DNA from: Alistipes sp. | Lineage (GTDB): Bacteria > Bacteroidota > Bacteroidia > Bacteroidales > Rikenellaceae | NCBI GenBank assembly: GCA_022511355.1 | Contig: JAFLRS010000025.1 | Span: 1 to 16,738 of the forward strand | DNA: 16,738 bases | Direction: 5' to 3' | In this document: positions 1 to 8,336 of the stretch, in pieces | Layout of the letters: the number at the start of each line of letters is the position of its first letter | How positions within the stretch are numbered: position 1 is the stretch's first letter | Program-made: the position numbers and the translations under genes | Notes under the pieces: generated by a model | Seen by the model: only the letters and a program-made list of their open reading frames with translations | Database searches by the model: none | What the model was told of the DNA's origin: nothing

Positions 1-55
1 ACCCACGACCCACAGCTTAGAAGGCTGTTGCTCTATCCAACTGAGCTACGAGACC
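1..55 (-). tRNA. tRNA-Arg (anticodon UCU), 3' end cut off by the window edge
   Basis: Read on the minus strand from 55 down, the sequence folds as a tRNA: acceptor 5' strand GGTCTCG (55-49), D arm GCTC...GAGC, anticodon stem ACAGC/GCTGT closing the loop CTTCTAA, a GGGTC variable loop and the start of the T stem GTGGG. The anticodon is TCT (positions 21-19), which reads AGA/AGG arginine codons. The T loop, the 3' acceptor strand and any CCA lie outside the window. A good promoter sits just upstream at 71-102. The gene diverges from the neighbouring operon. Confidence 0.93.
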
Positions 56-70
56 ATCGTATTTGCGCTG

Positions 71-102
71 CAAATGTAGAATTTTTATGCCGATTTTCCA
101 AA
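71..102 (-). promoter_or_regulatory. Bacteroidota-type housekeeping promoter of the tRNA-Arg gene
   Basis: On the minus strand a TTTG (-33 element, positions 102-99) is followed by exactly 20 nt and then TACATTTG (-7 element, 78-71). This matches the Bacteroidota sigma-ABfr consensus TTTG-N19..21-TAnnTTTG. Transcription would start a few nucleotides downstream, within about 10 nt of the tRNA 5' end at 55. The match and the position are visible in the sequence; promoter activity is inferred. Confidence 0.85.
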
Positions 103-228
103 TCCGCGCAGCCGGGTCCGAATAAAAATCGTATCGACTACCACTATTTTCAATCCGTTCCGGATTGTTCAAATGCAATCGGTTTATAATCAACGATATG
201 TAAATTATGAGAACGGCGTTATATCGAT

Positions 229-258
229 TTGTGTACGTCGTTTTGCGTAATTGTGTAC
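229..258 (+). repeat. TTGTGTAC direct repeat with 22-bp period, candidate operator
   Basis: TTGTGTAC occurs at 229-236 and again at 251-258. The flanks also partly match (ATTTGTGTACGTCG against AATTGTGTACCGTCCG). The 22-bp period is two helical turns, so both copies face the same side of the DNA, and the second copy ends 22 bp before the TAATTTTG box. That geometry is typical of operators bound by AraC-type activators, including hybrid two-component regulators of PULs. The repeat is seen; the operator role is inferred. Confidence 0.4.
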
Positions 259-280
259 CGTCCGACCTGCCGCCGGAGTT

Positions 281-288
281 TAATTTTG
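281..288 (+). promoter_or_regulatory. Candidate -7 element of the PUL operon promoter
   Basis: TAATTTTG fits the Bacteroidota -7 consensus TAnnTTTG and is the only such plus-strand match I find between the tRNA and the first susC gene. No TTTG lies at the expected 19-21 nt upstream, so the promoter would be weak without an activator, as is usual for inducible PUL promoters. Use of this box gives a leader of about 115-120 nt. Confidence 0.4.
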
Positions 289-412
289 TATAACAAAACG
301 ACAAAAAAATATCGCGCATACACGTGAGAGAGTCGGGTATGCCGATGCAATTTGCTGTCGTTAAGCGGATTAAGCAATTTTATAAACCAAAAAACCTAAA
401 AATTACTGATTT

Positions 413-3400
413 ATGAGGAAAGAACTTTACAAGAAACTGGGTATTCTTACGGTTCTTCTGTGCGTACCTCTGGCGATGCTGGGTCAAAGCATCACGGTTA
501 CGGGTACTGTCATAGACGGCGTGATGAATACCGGCTTTCCCGGAGCGACGGTAACCGTCAAGGGTACCGCAATCGGTCAGGTTACGGATTTGGACGGACG
601 CTATTCGATTACGGTGCCGAGCGCCGAATCGGTGTTGGTCTTTTCATTTCTGGGCTATGCCGATCAGGAGGTGATAGTCGGTAACCGAACGGTAATCGAT
701 GTGACGCTCCAGGAGGATTCCGAGACGGTGGACGAGGTTGTCATTATCGCCTACGGCTCGCAGAACAAAGGTCTGGTGACGAGTGCGATTTCGTCGGTCG
801 GAACCAAAGACCTCGTGAAATCGCCCGCAGCGAGCGTTACCAATATGCTTGCCGGAGCCATGCCGGGCGTGTCTTCGGTTCAGACCACCGGTCAGCCGGG
901 TGCCGACTCCGCACAGATTTATGTGCGAGGCAGCGGTTCGCTCGAGAGCGGTTTGTCGTCGCCTCTGGTGCTGGTGGACGGCGTCGAGCGCGAATTCTCG
1001 CAAATCGACCCCAATGAAATCGAGAGTATTTCGGTGCTGAAGGATGCATCTTCGACCGCCGTATTCGGTGTGCGGGGCGCAAACGGCGTTATTCTGGTGA
1101 CGACCCGCCGCGGTTCGGAGGGCAAACCCACGATTAACGTAAGTTCGACTTTGGGTCTTCAGCAGCCTATTTCGCTGGTGGAACAGGTGGGCAGTTACGA
1201 GTATGCCAAATTCTGGAATATGCGTTCGATGATGGATAACGACAAAGGCGAAAAGAAAGGATACTTCACCCGCGAACAGATGGAGGCTTACCGCACCGGC
1301 GCCGACCCGATTATGTACCCCAACGTGAATTGGATGAAGGAGGTCTTCCGCGACGTGTTCATTCAGAGCAAGAACAATATCAACATTTCGGGCGGCAGCG
1401 AGAATGTAAAATATTTCGTTTCGATGGGTTATCTCTATCAGAACGGTATTATGAAGCAGATGCCCAATCAGGGTTACGACAACAACTACCGCTACAACCG
1501 TTACAACTACCGTGCGAACCTCGACGTGAAACTCACTCCGACTACCAAGATGAAACTCGGTGTCGGCGGTTATGTCGGCAAGACGCAAAGCCCCAATATG
1601 CATAGTTCCTATGCCGGAGGAAGCGACGGCTGGATTCTCGTTATGTTGTGGTCCACGCCGTGGGCCGGTCCCGGATTCGTGAACGGAGTCCGTACCCGTA
1701 TCCCCAATGGATCCCGCGTGATTCCGGTGGACGGCGTATATCGCGACGGTTGGTTCGCCACGGCGAGCGTGGGAGGTTACAGACAGCAGTACCGCACCAA
1801 TCTTAACCTCGACCTCGACATTACTCAGGACCTCAAGGCGATAACCAAAGGTCTGACCCTCTCGATCAAGGGCGCTTACGACAATGTCTTCGTCAATACG
1901 AAGAACCGCACGGGCGGTCTTCGCCGCGACCAGTTCGTATATTACAAGTCGTACTTCGACGATGCCGGCGTGGCATTCGGCGGAACCGACCTGCTCCCCG
2001 AAACCGACCCCGATTTCGACAAAACGCACGTCTATTCGGCCGGCGAATTCAAGTCCGACACCCCGCTCAATTATGCGGAGTCGCAGAACCGCGACCAGTC
2101 GTGGTACCTCGAGGCGCGTCTTAATTACGAGCGCACATTCGGCGACCATCGCGTGTCGGGTCTGTTCCTCTACAATATGTCGCGCGACTACTATCCCGGC
2201 ACCTACACCTATATCCCGCGCGGATATATCGGTTACGTGCTGCGCGCAACGTACAGCTACCGCAACAAGTATATGGCCGACATCAACATCGGCTACAACG
2301 GTTCCGAAAACTTCGCTCCCGGCGCAAAGACCCGTTACGGTCTGTTCCCCGCAGTCTCGGCGGGCTGGGTAATCAGCGAAGAGGGCTTCATGCAGAACCA
2401 GAATGTAATATCCTATCTGAAACTGCGTGCATCGTTCGGCCGCGTGGGTAACGACGCCAGCGGTCAGCGATTCATGTATGCCAATACGGTATGGAGCGGT
2501 TCGGGCAGCTATTCGTTCGGAGCCAATACCTCGGCCGAAGTCCCGGGCATGGCGATGGGCGTGGAGAGCAATCCGCTCGTGACGTGGGAGACCTCCGACA
2601 AACAGAATTACGGTATCGACCTCAAATTCCTCGACAACCGTCTTTCGATTACGGCCGACTACTTCCGCGAACACCGAACCGGCATCCTGAGCAATGCCAA
2701 CTCCTATCCAAATGTTACGGCCATCTCGTGGCCCAAGATGAATATCGGTATCGTGAACAACCACGGTTACGAAATCTCGGCGGCGTGGAACGACAAGGTG
2801 AACCACGATTTCAACTACTACGTGAATGCCAATGTTTCGTTCGCGCGCAACAAGATTATATATATGGATGAGGTTCCCAACGTGGAGGATTACATGAACT
2901 TCACGGGAGGCACCACCGGACGCCGCGAAATGATGAACGGTTACGGCATGAACGGCCGAATCTACAAGTTCGTGCGTCTGTATCAGGAGTCGGACTTCAT
3001 CGACGACGGCAACGGCAATATGGTGCTCGACCCCAAGCTGCCGACTCCCACCCTTCAGAATCCGCGTCCGGGCGACGCCATGTACGCCGACCTTAACGGC
3101 GACGGCAAGGTCAATGCCGACGACCGCTTGGCTACGGGTTACGGCTTCAATCCCGAATATACATTCGGTCTGAATGCCGGTTTCAACTGGAAGGGTCTTT
3201 CGTTCTCGATGCAGTGGGTTGCGGCTACCAACGTGAACCGTTATGTGATGGAGTCGTACCGAAATCCCTTTACCGAAACGAACAACCGCGGTCTGCTCTC
3301 GATTCACTACGAAAACTGCTGGACCTACGACAATCCTTCGGGCACCTATCCCCGTCCTTCGAGTATCGGCGACTACTACAAATGGAATTACGACAACTCG

Positions 3401-3637
3401 ACGTTGTGGCTGATGGATGCTTCGTACATCCGTCTGAAGAACGTGACGATAGGCTACACCTTCACCGATGCGGCACTCAAGAAGGCCGGCATCAGTTCGT
3501 TAGGCGTTACGCTGAGCGGTTACAACCTTCTGACCTTCTCGAAGCTGAAGTTCGTCGATCCGGAGAGCAACCCCAACAACAACGGTGCTTATCCGCTCGT
3601 CAGACTCTACAGTTTGGGCGTAAATATCAACTTCTAA
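413..3637 (+). CDS. SusC/RagA-family TonB-linked outer-membrane porin (long form, pair 1)
   Basis: 1074 aa, the usual size for SusC. The product forms a TonB-dependent beta-barrel that imports oligosaccharides delivered by its SusD lid. In order: signal peptide (about 1-25), a carboxypeptidase-regulatory-like Ig domain (about 28-100, with GTVIDG and a DGRYSI-type turn), a TonB-box-like DEVVIIAYG (107-115), the plug with the family signature LVLVDG near 185-190, NEIESISVLKDASSTAVFG (201-219) and RGANGVILVT (221-230), then the barrel ending in the aromatic terminus VNINF. A DLNGDGK-type calcium-loop-like motif near 893-899 is common in SusC proteins. There is no Shine-Dalgarno; an A-rich leader precedes the ATG, as is normal in this phylum. 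It is first in the operon, and its susD partner follows after 3-18 nt. The substrate is not predictable from this gene alone. Confidence 0.96.
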   Translation: MRKELYKKLGILTVLLCVPLAMLGQSITVTGTVIDGVMNTGFPGATVTVKGTAIGQVTDLDGRYSITVPSAESVLVFSFLGYADQEVIVGNRTVIDVTLQEDSETVDEVVIIAYGSQNKGLVTSAISSVGTKDLVKSPAASVTNMLAGAMPGVSSVQTTGQPGADSAQIYVRGSGSLESGLSSPLVLVDGVEREFSQIDPNEIESISVLKDASSTAVFGVRGANGVILVTTRRGSEGKPTINVSSTLGLQQPISLVEQVGSYEYAKFWNMRSMMDNDKGEKKGYFTREQMEAYRTGADPIMYPNVNWMKEVFRDVFIQSKNNINISGGSENVKYFVSMGYLYQNGIMKQMPNQGYDNNYRYNRYNYRANLDVKLTPTTKMKLGVGGYVGKTQSPNMHSSYAGGSDGWILVMLWSTPWAGPGFVNGVRTRIPNGSRVIPVDGVYRDGWFATASVGGYRQQYRTNLNLDLDITQDLKAITKGLTLSIKGAYDNVFVNTKNRTGGLRRDQFVYYKSYFDDAGVAFGGTDLLPETDPDFDKTHVYSAGEFKSDTPLNYAESQNRDQSWYLEARLNYERTFGDHRVSGLFLYNMSRDYYPGTYTYIPRGYIGYVLRATYSYRNKYMADINIGYNGSENFAPGAKTRYGLFPAVSAGWVISEEGFMQNQNVISYLKLRASFGRVGNDASGQRFMYANTVWSGSGSYSFGANTSAEVPGMAMGVESNPLVTWETSDKQNYGIDLKFLDNRLSITADYFREHRTGILSNANSYPNVTAISWPKMNIGIVNNHGYEISAAWNDKVNHDFNYYVNANVSFARNKIIYMDEVPNVEDYMNFTGGTTGRREMMNGYGMNGRIYKFVRLYQESDFIDDGNGNMVLDPKLPTPTLQNPRPGDAMYADLNGDGKVNADDRLATGYGFNPEYTFGLNAGFNWKGLSFSMQWVAATNVNRYVMESYRNPFTETNNRGLLSIHYENCWTYDNPSGTYPRPSSIGDYYKWNYDNSTLWLMDASYIRLKNVTIGYTFTDAALKKAGISSLGVTLSGYNLLTFSKLKFVDPESNPNNNGAYPLVRLYSLGVNINF

Positions 3638-3655
3638 CAGATGGAGGGAAAGATT

Positions 3656-5476
3656 ATGAAGATTATGAAATTCAATACAGTTAAGGCGGGTATCGCCGCA
3701 ATGGCTCTGCTGGGTGCAGTTTCGTGTACCGAAATCGCATTCGGCGACAAGTTCCTCGGCGATGCGCCCGAGAGTTCGGGTTCGACGCTCGAAACCATGT
3801 TCTCGAGCCAGTATTACGCCGACCAGGTGCTTACCCGCGCATATCAGGGGCTTCCCTACGGACTTACCTATAGGAATTCGTCGGGTACGAATGTGTTCCG
3901 TTTCGGCGTGAATCCGTTGGAATGCATCTCCGACCTGTGTCAGGGTATGTTCTCCGGCAACCAGAATGCAAGTGCCCAGAGCGATTACTATACCGGTGCG
4001 CTCAGTGCCGGCACCGTATCTTCGATAGATGCCTATCTGTTCGGCTCGTCGGACTGGACCACGGTCAAGTATGCGCTTATCTATCTGGAGAATGTGGACA
4101 AGGTCCCCGATATGTCCGAAGCAGAGAAGCTCGGACGCAAGGCCGAAGCCAAAGTGGTTCTGGCAGTCGCTTACTTCAATATGCTGCGCAATGTGGGCGG
4201 TATTCCGTGGATTACGCACAGCATCGGAACCGATGACTCGATGCACTTCCCCCGCGAAACGTTCGCCAAGTCGGTCGATAACATAGTGAAGCTGCTGGAC
4301 GAAGCCGTTGCAGAACCCAATCTGGAGTGGAAGTGGGACGACAACAACGACGGACGTATGTCCCGTGCCGGAGCCATGGCTCTCAAGTTCAAGGTGTTGC
4401 AGTTCGCTGCCAGCCCCATGTTCAACTCCGATGTCAAATGGCATCCTCAGGCCGATGAGTACACCTGCTACGGCAACTACGATGCCGCACGCTGGCAGGC
4501 TGCCGCCGATGCGGGCAAAGCCTTCTTCAACGAGGTGAACCGTCGCGGCGAATATGCGCTCATCAGAGCCACCGCAGACAATCCCGCAGCCTACCGCGCC
4601 GCCTATCGCAGGGCCTACTACAACCGCGGAGGTTCGGAGACGCTCATTTCGATTCGCAAGGGCGGCTACGGAAGCGATGTTTACGGTGCCGACAGCGAGG
4701 CTTCGATTTATACTACCCGCCTCTCTATCGGTCCTACGCTCAACTATGTGGATATGTTCGCATGGGCCAACGGCGACGAATTCCCCGAAAACTTCAATTG
4801 GGAGAATCCCAACCGTCAGCCGTTCTTCGACGACGACGGTCAGACGCTGACCCGCGACCCGCGTCTTTATGAGAATGTGGCCGTTCCGGGCGATGTCTAT
4901 TTCAACGGCAATTCGGTGCCGACCTATTTCGGCCATCCCTCGAAGCAGCAGTCTACGACCGGTTTTCTGGTGATGAAGTTCATGCTTCAGACCGCCAACG
5001 ACCGCCGCAACGTGCTGGTTCACTGGCCTCACACGCGCATGGCCGAGATTATGCTCGGATATGCCGAGGTACTCAACGAGGTGAACGGAGGTCCGGACCG
5101 CGAAGCCTATGATATGGTAAACAATGTCCGCGCGCGCGTGGGACTGAACAAACTCCCCGACGGTATGTCGCAGGAGCAGTTCCGCGAAGCCGTACTCCGC
5201 GAACGTGCCTGCGAATTGGGCTTCGAGGAGGTCCGCTGGTTCGACCTCATCCGCTGGAACCGCGTTGAGGACTTCCGCAAGACGCTCTACGGTCTGGAGA
5301 TAACGATGAAAAAGGGCGAGGCTTCGGACAACGCCAAGAACTTCACCTACAAGAAAGTGGCTCTTCCCAATCAGCGGGCATGGGCGACCAACTGGGACTC
5401 GAAATGGTTCCTCTCGCCGATTCCGCAGACCGAAATCAACAAAAAATACGGAATGACTCAGAATCCGGGTTGGTAA
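3656..5476 (+). CDS. SusD/RagB-family glycan-binding lipoprotein (pair 1)
   Basis: 606 aa from the ATG at 3656. In-frame ATGs also exist at 3641 and 3665, but GGAGGG at 3643-3648 is spaced about 7 nt before 3656, which decides the start. The N-terminus is a lipoprotein signal ending LLGAVSC (lipidated Cys24), followed by acidic residues fitting surface export. The family pattern is clear: helical TPR-like half, MAEIMLGYAEVLNE near 462-475, RERACELGFEEVRWFDLIRW near the C-terminus, and the closing PIPQTEI...QNPGW. It would sit as a hinged lid on the preceding SusC-like porin and bind oligosaccharides at the cell surface. Confidence 0.95.
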   Translation: MKIMKFNTVKAGIAAMALLGAVSCTEIAFGDKFLGDAPESSGSTLETMFSSQYYADQVLTRAYQGLPYGLTYRNSSGTNVFRFGVNPLECISDLCQGMFSGNQNASAQSDYYTGALSAGTVSSIDAYLFGSSDWTTVKYALIYLENVDKVPDMSEAEKLGRKAEAKVVLAVAYFNMLRNVGGIPWITHSIGTDDSMHFPRETFAKSVDNIVKLLDEAVAEPNLEWKWDDNNDGRMSRAGAMALKFKVLQFAASPMFNSDVKWHPQADEYTCYGNYDAARWQAAADAGKAFFNEVNRRGEYALIRATADNPAAYRAAYRRAYYNRGGSETLISIRKGGYGSDVYGADSEASIYTTRLSIGPTLNYVDMFAWANGDEFPENFNWENPNRQPFFDDDGQTLTRDPRLYENVAVPGDVYFNGNSVPTYFGHPSKQQSTTGFLVMKFMLQTANDRRNVLVHWPHTRMAEIMLGYAEVLNEVNGGPDREAYDMVNNVRARVGLNKLPDGMSQEQFREAVLRERACELGFEEVRWFDLIRWNRVEDFRKTLYGLEITMKKGEASDNAKNFTYKKVALPNQRAWATNWDSKWFLSPIPQTEINKKYGMTQNPGW

Positions 5477-5492
5477 ATCTCTCAATTAGATT

Positions 5493-8318
5493 ATGACTAT
5501 GAAGAAATTAAATCACATACTGATTGCACTGCTTTCGGGTTTCGCTCTGACGGCCAATGCTCAGGATATCGCAGTTGCAGAGTCGCAACTCGCCGATTCG
5601 GTAAGCCTCGGCTATCAGCTCAGCGTATCGACCCGCACCGGCAGCCAGTCCATTGCCGGAGTCAATTCCTCGGCAATCGAAAAGTCGCCCTACATCGACG
5701 TCACTAAAGCGTTGTATGGCAAAATCGCCGGTTTGAATGTATATCAGGGTACGGGAACGTCGTCCGACAACGTGTCGTCGCTCTCGATACACGGACATAC
5801 GCCTCTCATACTCGTGGACGGTTATCCGCGCGATATCGCCGACATTACAGCCGGTGAAATCGAATCGATTCAAATCCTTACCGATGCCGCTTCGACCGCA
5901 CTCTACGGTATTCGCGGTGCCAACGGCGTCGTACTCGTGACCACCAAACGCGGACGCGAAGGCAAACTCAACGTGAAGGTAAGCTACGATTTGGGCGTGA
6001 ATACGCAGTTCCGCTCGCCGGAGTTCGCCGATGCCTACACCTATGCCCATGCCTACAATTCGGCATTGGTGAGCGACGGCCTCGCTCCGATTTACAACCC
6101 CAACGAATTGCAAGCTTTCCGTTCGGGTCAGTACCCCTACGACTTCGCAAACGTGGACTGGTGGAACGAATCGTTCAACAAGACGGGTATGTCGCACAAC
6201 CTCAAAATGTCGTTCAACGGCGGCAATGACCGATTCCGTTACTATGCCGTTGTCGATTACTATAACGACCGCGCGATGCAGAAGCACAATACCGAGGACG
6301 ACCGTTTCAATTCGTCGCCCAACGATACGCGATTGAGCGTGCGTGCCAACATCGACGTGAACATCACCAAGAGTACCTATATGAAGGCCGGCATCATGGG
6401 CAAGCTCCGCGAACACCGCACGAGCCTCTATGAGCGCGACAATCCGATTACCAACGTACTCTACAAAACTCCGTCGGCGGCATTCCCCGTCCGCTACGAG
6501 GATGGCGCATACGGCGGAAATACGCTCTTCGACAACCCCGTATACCTGCTCACCGACAACGGCGATTTCCGCCGCGTATTCGGTACGATGACCGCCGACC
6601 TTAGTCTGCGTCAGTCGTTCGACGCTTTGGTGAAGGGTCTGGGCGCCGAGCTGTCGGTTTCGTTCGACAATGTGGGCGCAATGCAGGAGACGAGTACCAA
6701 AACTCTGCTCAAGCGCTATTCGAACGCCTCGATTGCCGATGACGGAACATTCAGCGTTACGCGCGAGGATATCGGCACCGACCAACCTACACTGGGTCAC
6801 GGTTCGGGAGCCAATACGACCTTGCTGCTGCGCAGCGACTTTCAGGCGAAAATCGACTACGCCCGCACTTTCGGCAAACACAACGTGTCGGGAGCCGTTA
6901 TCTACGATATGCAGGCCGTGACGCGTACCGGCGTCGATCTTTCGACCAAAAATATGTCGATTCTGGTTACGGCGAGCTACAATTACGACGACCGCTATTC
7001 GCTTACGGCCGTTTACAACCATTCGGGTTCGTCGCGACTGCCCAAAGGTGCCAAATTCGCCGATTATCCGGCTGTTTCGGCTGCGTGGATAATCTCGAAC
7101 GAACAGTTCCTTAAGGGCACCGACAATCTCGACCTGCTGCGTTTGCGCGGTTCGTTCGGATATTCGGGTTGGGACGGCAATTTCTCGAGTTCGAATATGT
7201 GGCGTTCGCAGTATGCGACCAGCGGCGGCGGTCAGTACTATTTCGGCGAGGCTGCCGGCTCGGTTGCGAGCGGTTCCGAAGGTCCGCTTGCGGTAGCGGG
7301 TCTGGTTGCCGAACGTTCGGAACGCGGAACTTTGGGTCTGGATGCAATTGCATTCGGAGAGCGTCTGCGTGCGAGCGTCGAGGGCTTCACCGAGAAGCGT
7401 TCGAATATTCTGGTATCGGCTTCGAACGGTACTTCGGGCATTCTGGGCGCCGATATGACCAATAACGTCCCCGAAGGCATAAACCGTTTCAGCGGAGTTG
7501 ATTTCTCGCTGAGCTGGCAGGACAAAATCGGCGATTTCGGTTACGGAATCGGCGTAACGGGTTCGTATCTGACCTCGAAGATTCTCAATCAGAACGAGGC
7601 ATATAAGGAGTACGACTATCTCTATCACAAAGGCAATCCGGTGGGTCAGTGCTACGGTCTGGAGGCGATAGGATTCTTCAGCAGCCAGCAGGATATCAAC
7701 AACAGTCCCACGCAGACCTTTTCGGATGTACGTCCGGGCGACGTGAAGTACAAGGATCAGAACGGCGACAACCGTATCGACGAAAAGGATATCGTGAAGA
7801 TGTACGGAACGACTGCACCGAAGTTCTATTACGGATTCAATCTGAATTTCTCGTACAAGGGATTCGAGTTGTCGGCCGATTTTCAGGGCATGGCGGGCGT
7901 GACGGTGAATTTGCTCAATTCGCCCATATACCAGCCATTCTACAACAACACGGTGCGGATGAACGGAGCCGTGATGGGCGAGAACACCATCACGACGACC
8001 TTCCTGAAGAACGAAATTTTCTGGACCGACGAGAACAAGGACAAGGCGACGATGCCGCGACTGACGACGGTTGCCAATGCCAACAACACGCAGGCAAGTT
8101 CGTTGTGGTATCGTGACGGTTCGTTCCTGAAGCTTCGCAATCTGACGGTGGCCTATACTTTCCCCAAGTCGATGACCCGTTTTGCCGATTTGAAGATATT
8201 CCTTACGGGAACGAATCTTTTCTCGGCCGACAGGTTGGGTTTTGCCGACCCCGAACAGATTATAGCGGCATATCCTTCGACGAGAAGCTACTGGGCCGGA
8301 ATCAAATTTAACTTTTAA
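5493..8318 (+). CDS. SusC/RagA-family TonB-linked porin, short form without the N-terminal Ig domain (pair 2)
   Basis: 941 aa; MKK at 5499 is an equally good start and no Shine-Dalgarno decides between them. The signal peptide ends near residue 23 (ANA|QD). Unlike the first SusC-like protein, the carboxypeptidase-regulatory-like domain is absent: only about 13 residues separate the cleavage site from a degenerate TonB-box-like stretch (DSVSLGYQLSVS, 35-46). The plug signature is intact: LILVDGYPRDI near 105-115, GEIESIQILTDAASTALYG (121-139), RGANGVVLVTTKRG (141-154). A DQNGDNR calcium-loop-like motif lies near 755, and the barrel ends in KFNF. The stop is immediately followed by the next susD gene. 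It probably imports a related or size-distinct oligosaccharide; about 130 residues shorter than pair 1, mainly at the N-terminus. Confidence 0.94.
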   Translation: MTMKKLNHILIALLSGFALTANAQDIAVAESQLADSVSLGYQLSVSTRTGSQSIAGVNSSAIEKSPYIDVTKALYGKIAGLNVYQGTGTSSDNVSSLSIHGHTPLILVDGYPRDIADITAGEIESIQILTDAASTALYGIRGANGVVLVTTKRGREGKLNVKVSYDLGVNTQFRSPEFADAYTYAHAYNSALVSDGLAPIYNPNELQAFRSGQYPYDFANVDWWNESFNKTGMSHNLKMSFNGGNDRFRYYAVVDYYNDRAMQKHNTEDDRFNSSPNDTRLSVRANIDVNITKSTYMKAGIMGKLREHRTSLYERDNPITNVLYKTPSAAFPVRYEDGAYGGNTLFDNPVYLLTDNGDFRRVFGTMTADLSLRQSFDALVKGLGAELSVSFDNVGAMQETSTKTLLKRYSNASIADDGTFSVTREDIGTDQPTLGHGSGANTTLLLRSDFQAKIDYARTFGKHNVSGAVIYDMQAVTRTGVDLSTKNMSILVTASYNYDDRYSLTAVYNHSGSSRLPKGAKFADYPAVSAAWIISNEQFLKGTDNLDLLRLRGSFGYSGWDGNFSSSNMWRSQYATSGGGQYYFGEAAGSVASGSEGPLAVAGLVAERSERGTLGLDAIAFGERLRASVEGFTEKRSNILVSASNGTSGILGADMTNNVPEGINRFSGVDFSLSWQDKIGDFGYGIGVTGSYLTSKILNQNEAYKEYDYLYHKGNPVGQCYGLEAIGFFSSQQDINNSPTQTFSDVRPGDVKYKDQNGDNRIDEKDIVKMYGTTAPKFYYGFNLNFSYKGFELSADFQGMAGVTVNLLNSPIYQPFYNNTVRMNGAVMGENTITTTFLKNEIFWTDENKDKATMPRLTTVANANNTQASSLWYRDGSFLKLRNLTVAYTFPKSMTRFADLKIFLTGTNLFSADRLGFADPEQIIAAYPSTRSYWAGIKFNF

Positions 8319-8336
8319 GTGAAGGAGAACAGAGTT

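Larger units (their letters stand above)
56..412. other. Intergenic control region between divergent tRNA-Arg and the PUL operon
   Basis: This 357-bp stretch has no convincing coding sequence; the minus-strand reading frame across 17-319 overlaps the tRNA gene and resembles nothing known. It is visibly AT-richer than the genes. It holds the tRNA promoter (71-102, minus), a TTGTGTAC direct repeat (229-236 and 251-258), a -7-like TAATTTTG box (281-288) and a leader of roughly 120 nt that includes the short direct repeat TTAAGCggaTTAAGC (361-375). I see no riboswitch fold or intrinsic terminator in it. Confidence 0.7.

Noticed and set aside
1..55. tRNA gene next to an accessory locus as a possible integration site
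   Set aside because: The operon lies on the 5' side of the tRNA; integration normally uses the 3' end, which is outside the window. No integrase or repeated tRNA fragment is visible.
3086..3124. DLNGDGK calcium-loop-like motif in the first SusC as a dockerin domain
   Set aside because: Single motifs of this kind are common in SusC barrels; there is no paired dockerin repeat.
644..3307. Very long antisense open frame (887 codons) opposite the first susC gene, with similar ones opposite every gene of the operon (3500-5485, 5508-7628, 8343-9839, 10101-11630, 11708-13204, 13420-14715)
   Set aside because: All lie in exact codon register with the sense genes, so they stay open simply because the sense genes hardly use TTA, CTA and TCA. 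Their products are low-complexity and rich in His, Arg and Val, and resemble no family.
8319..8336. GTG start of the second susD gene directly after the susC stop
   Set aside because: AAGGAGA fits the ATG at 8337, and that start gives a normal lipoprotein signal.
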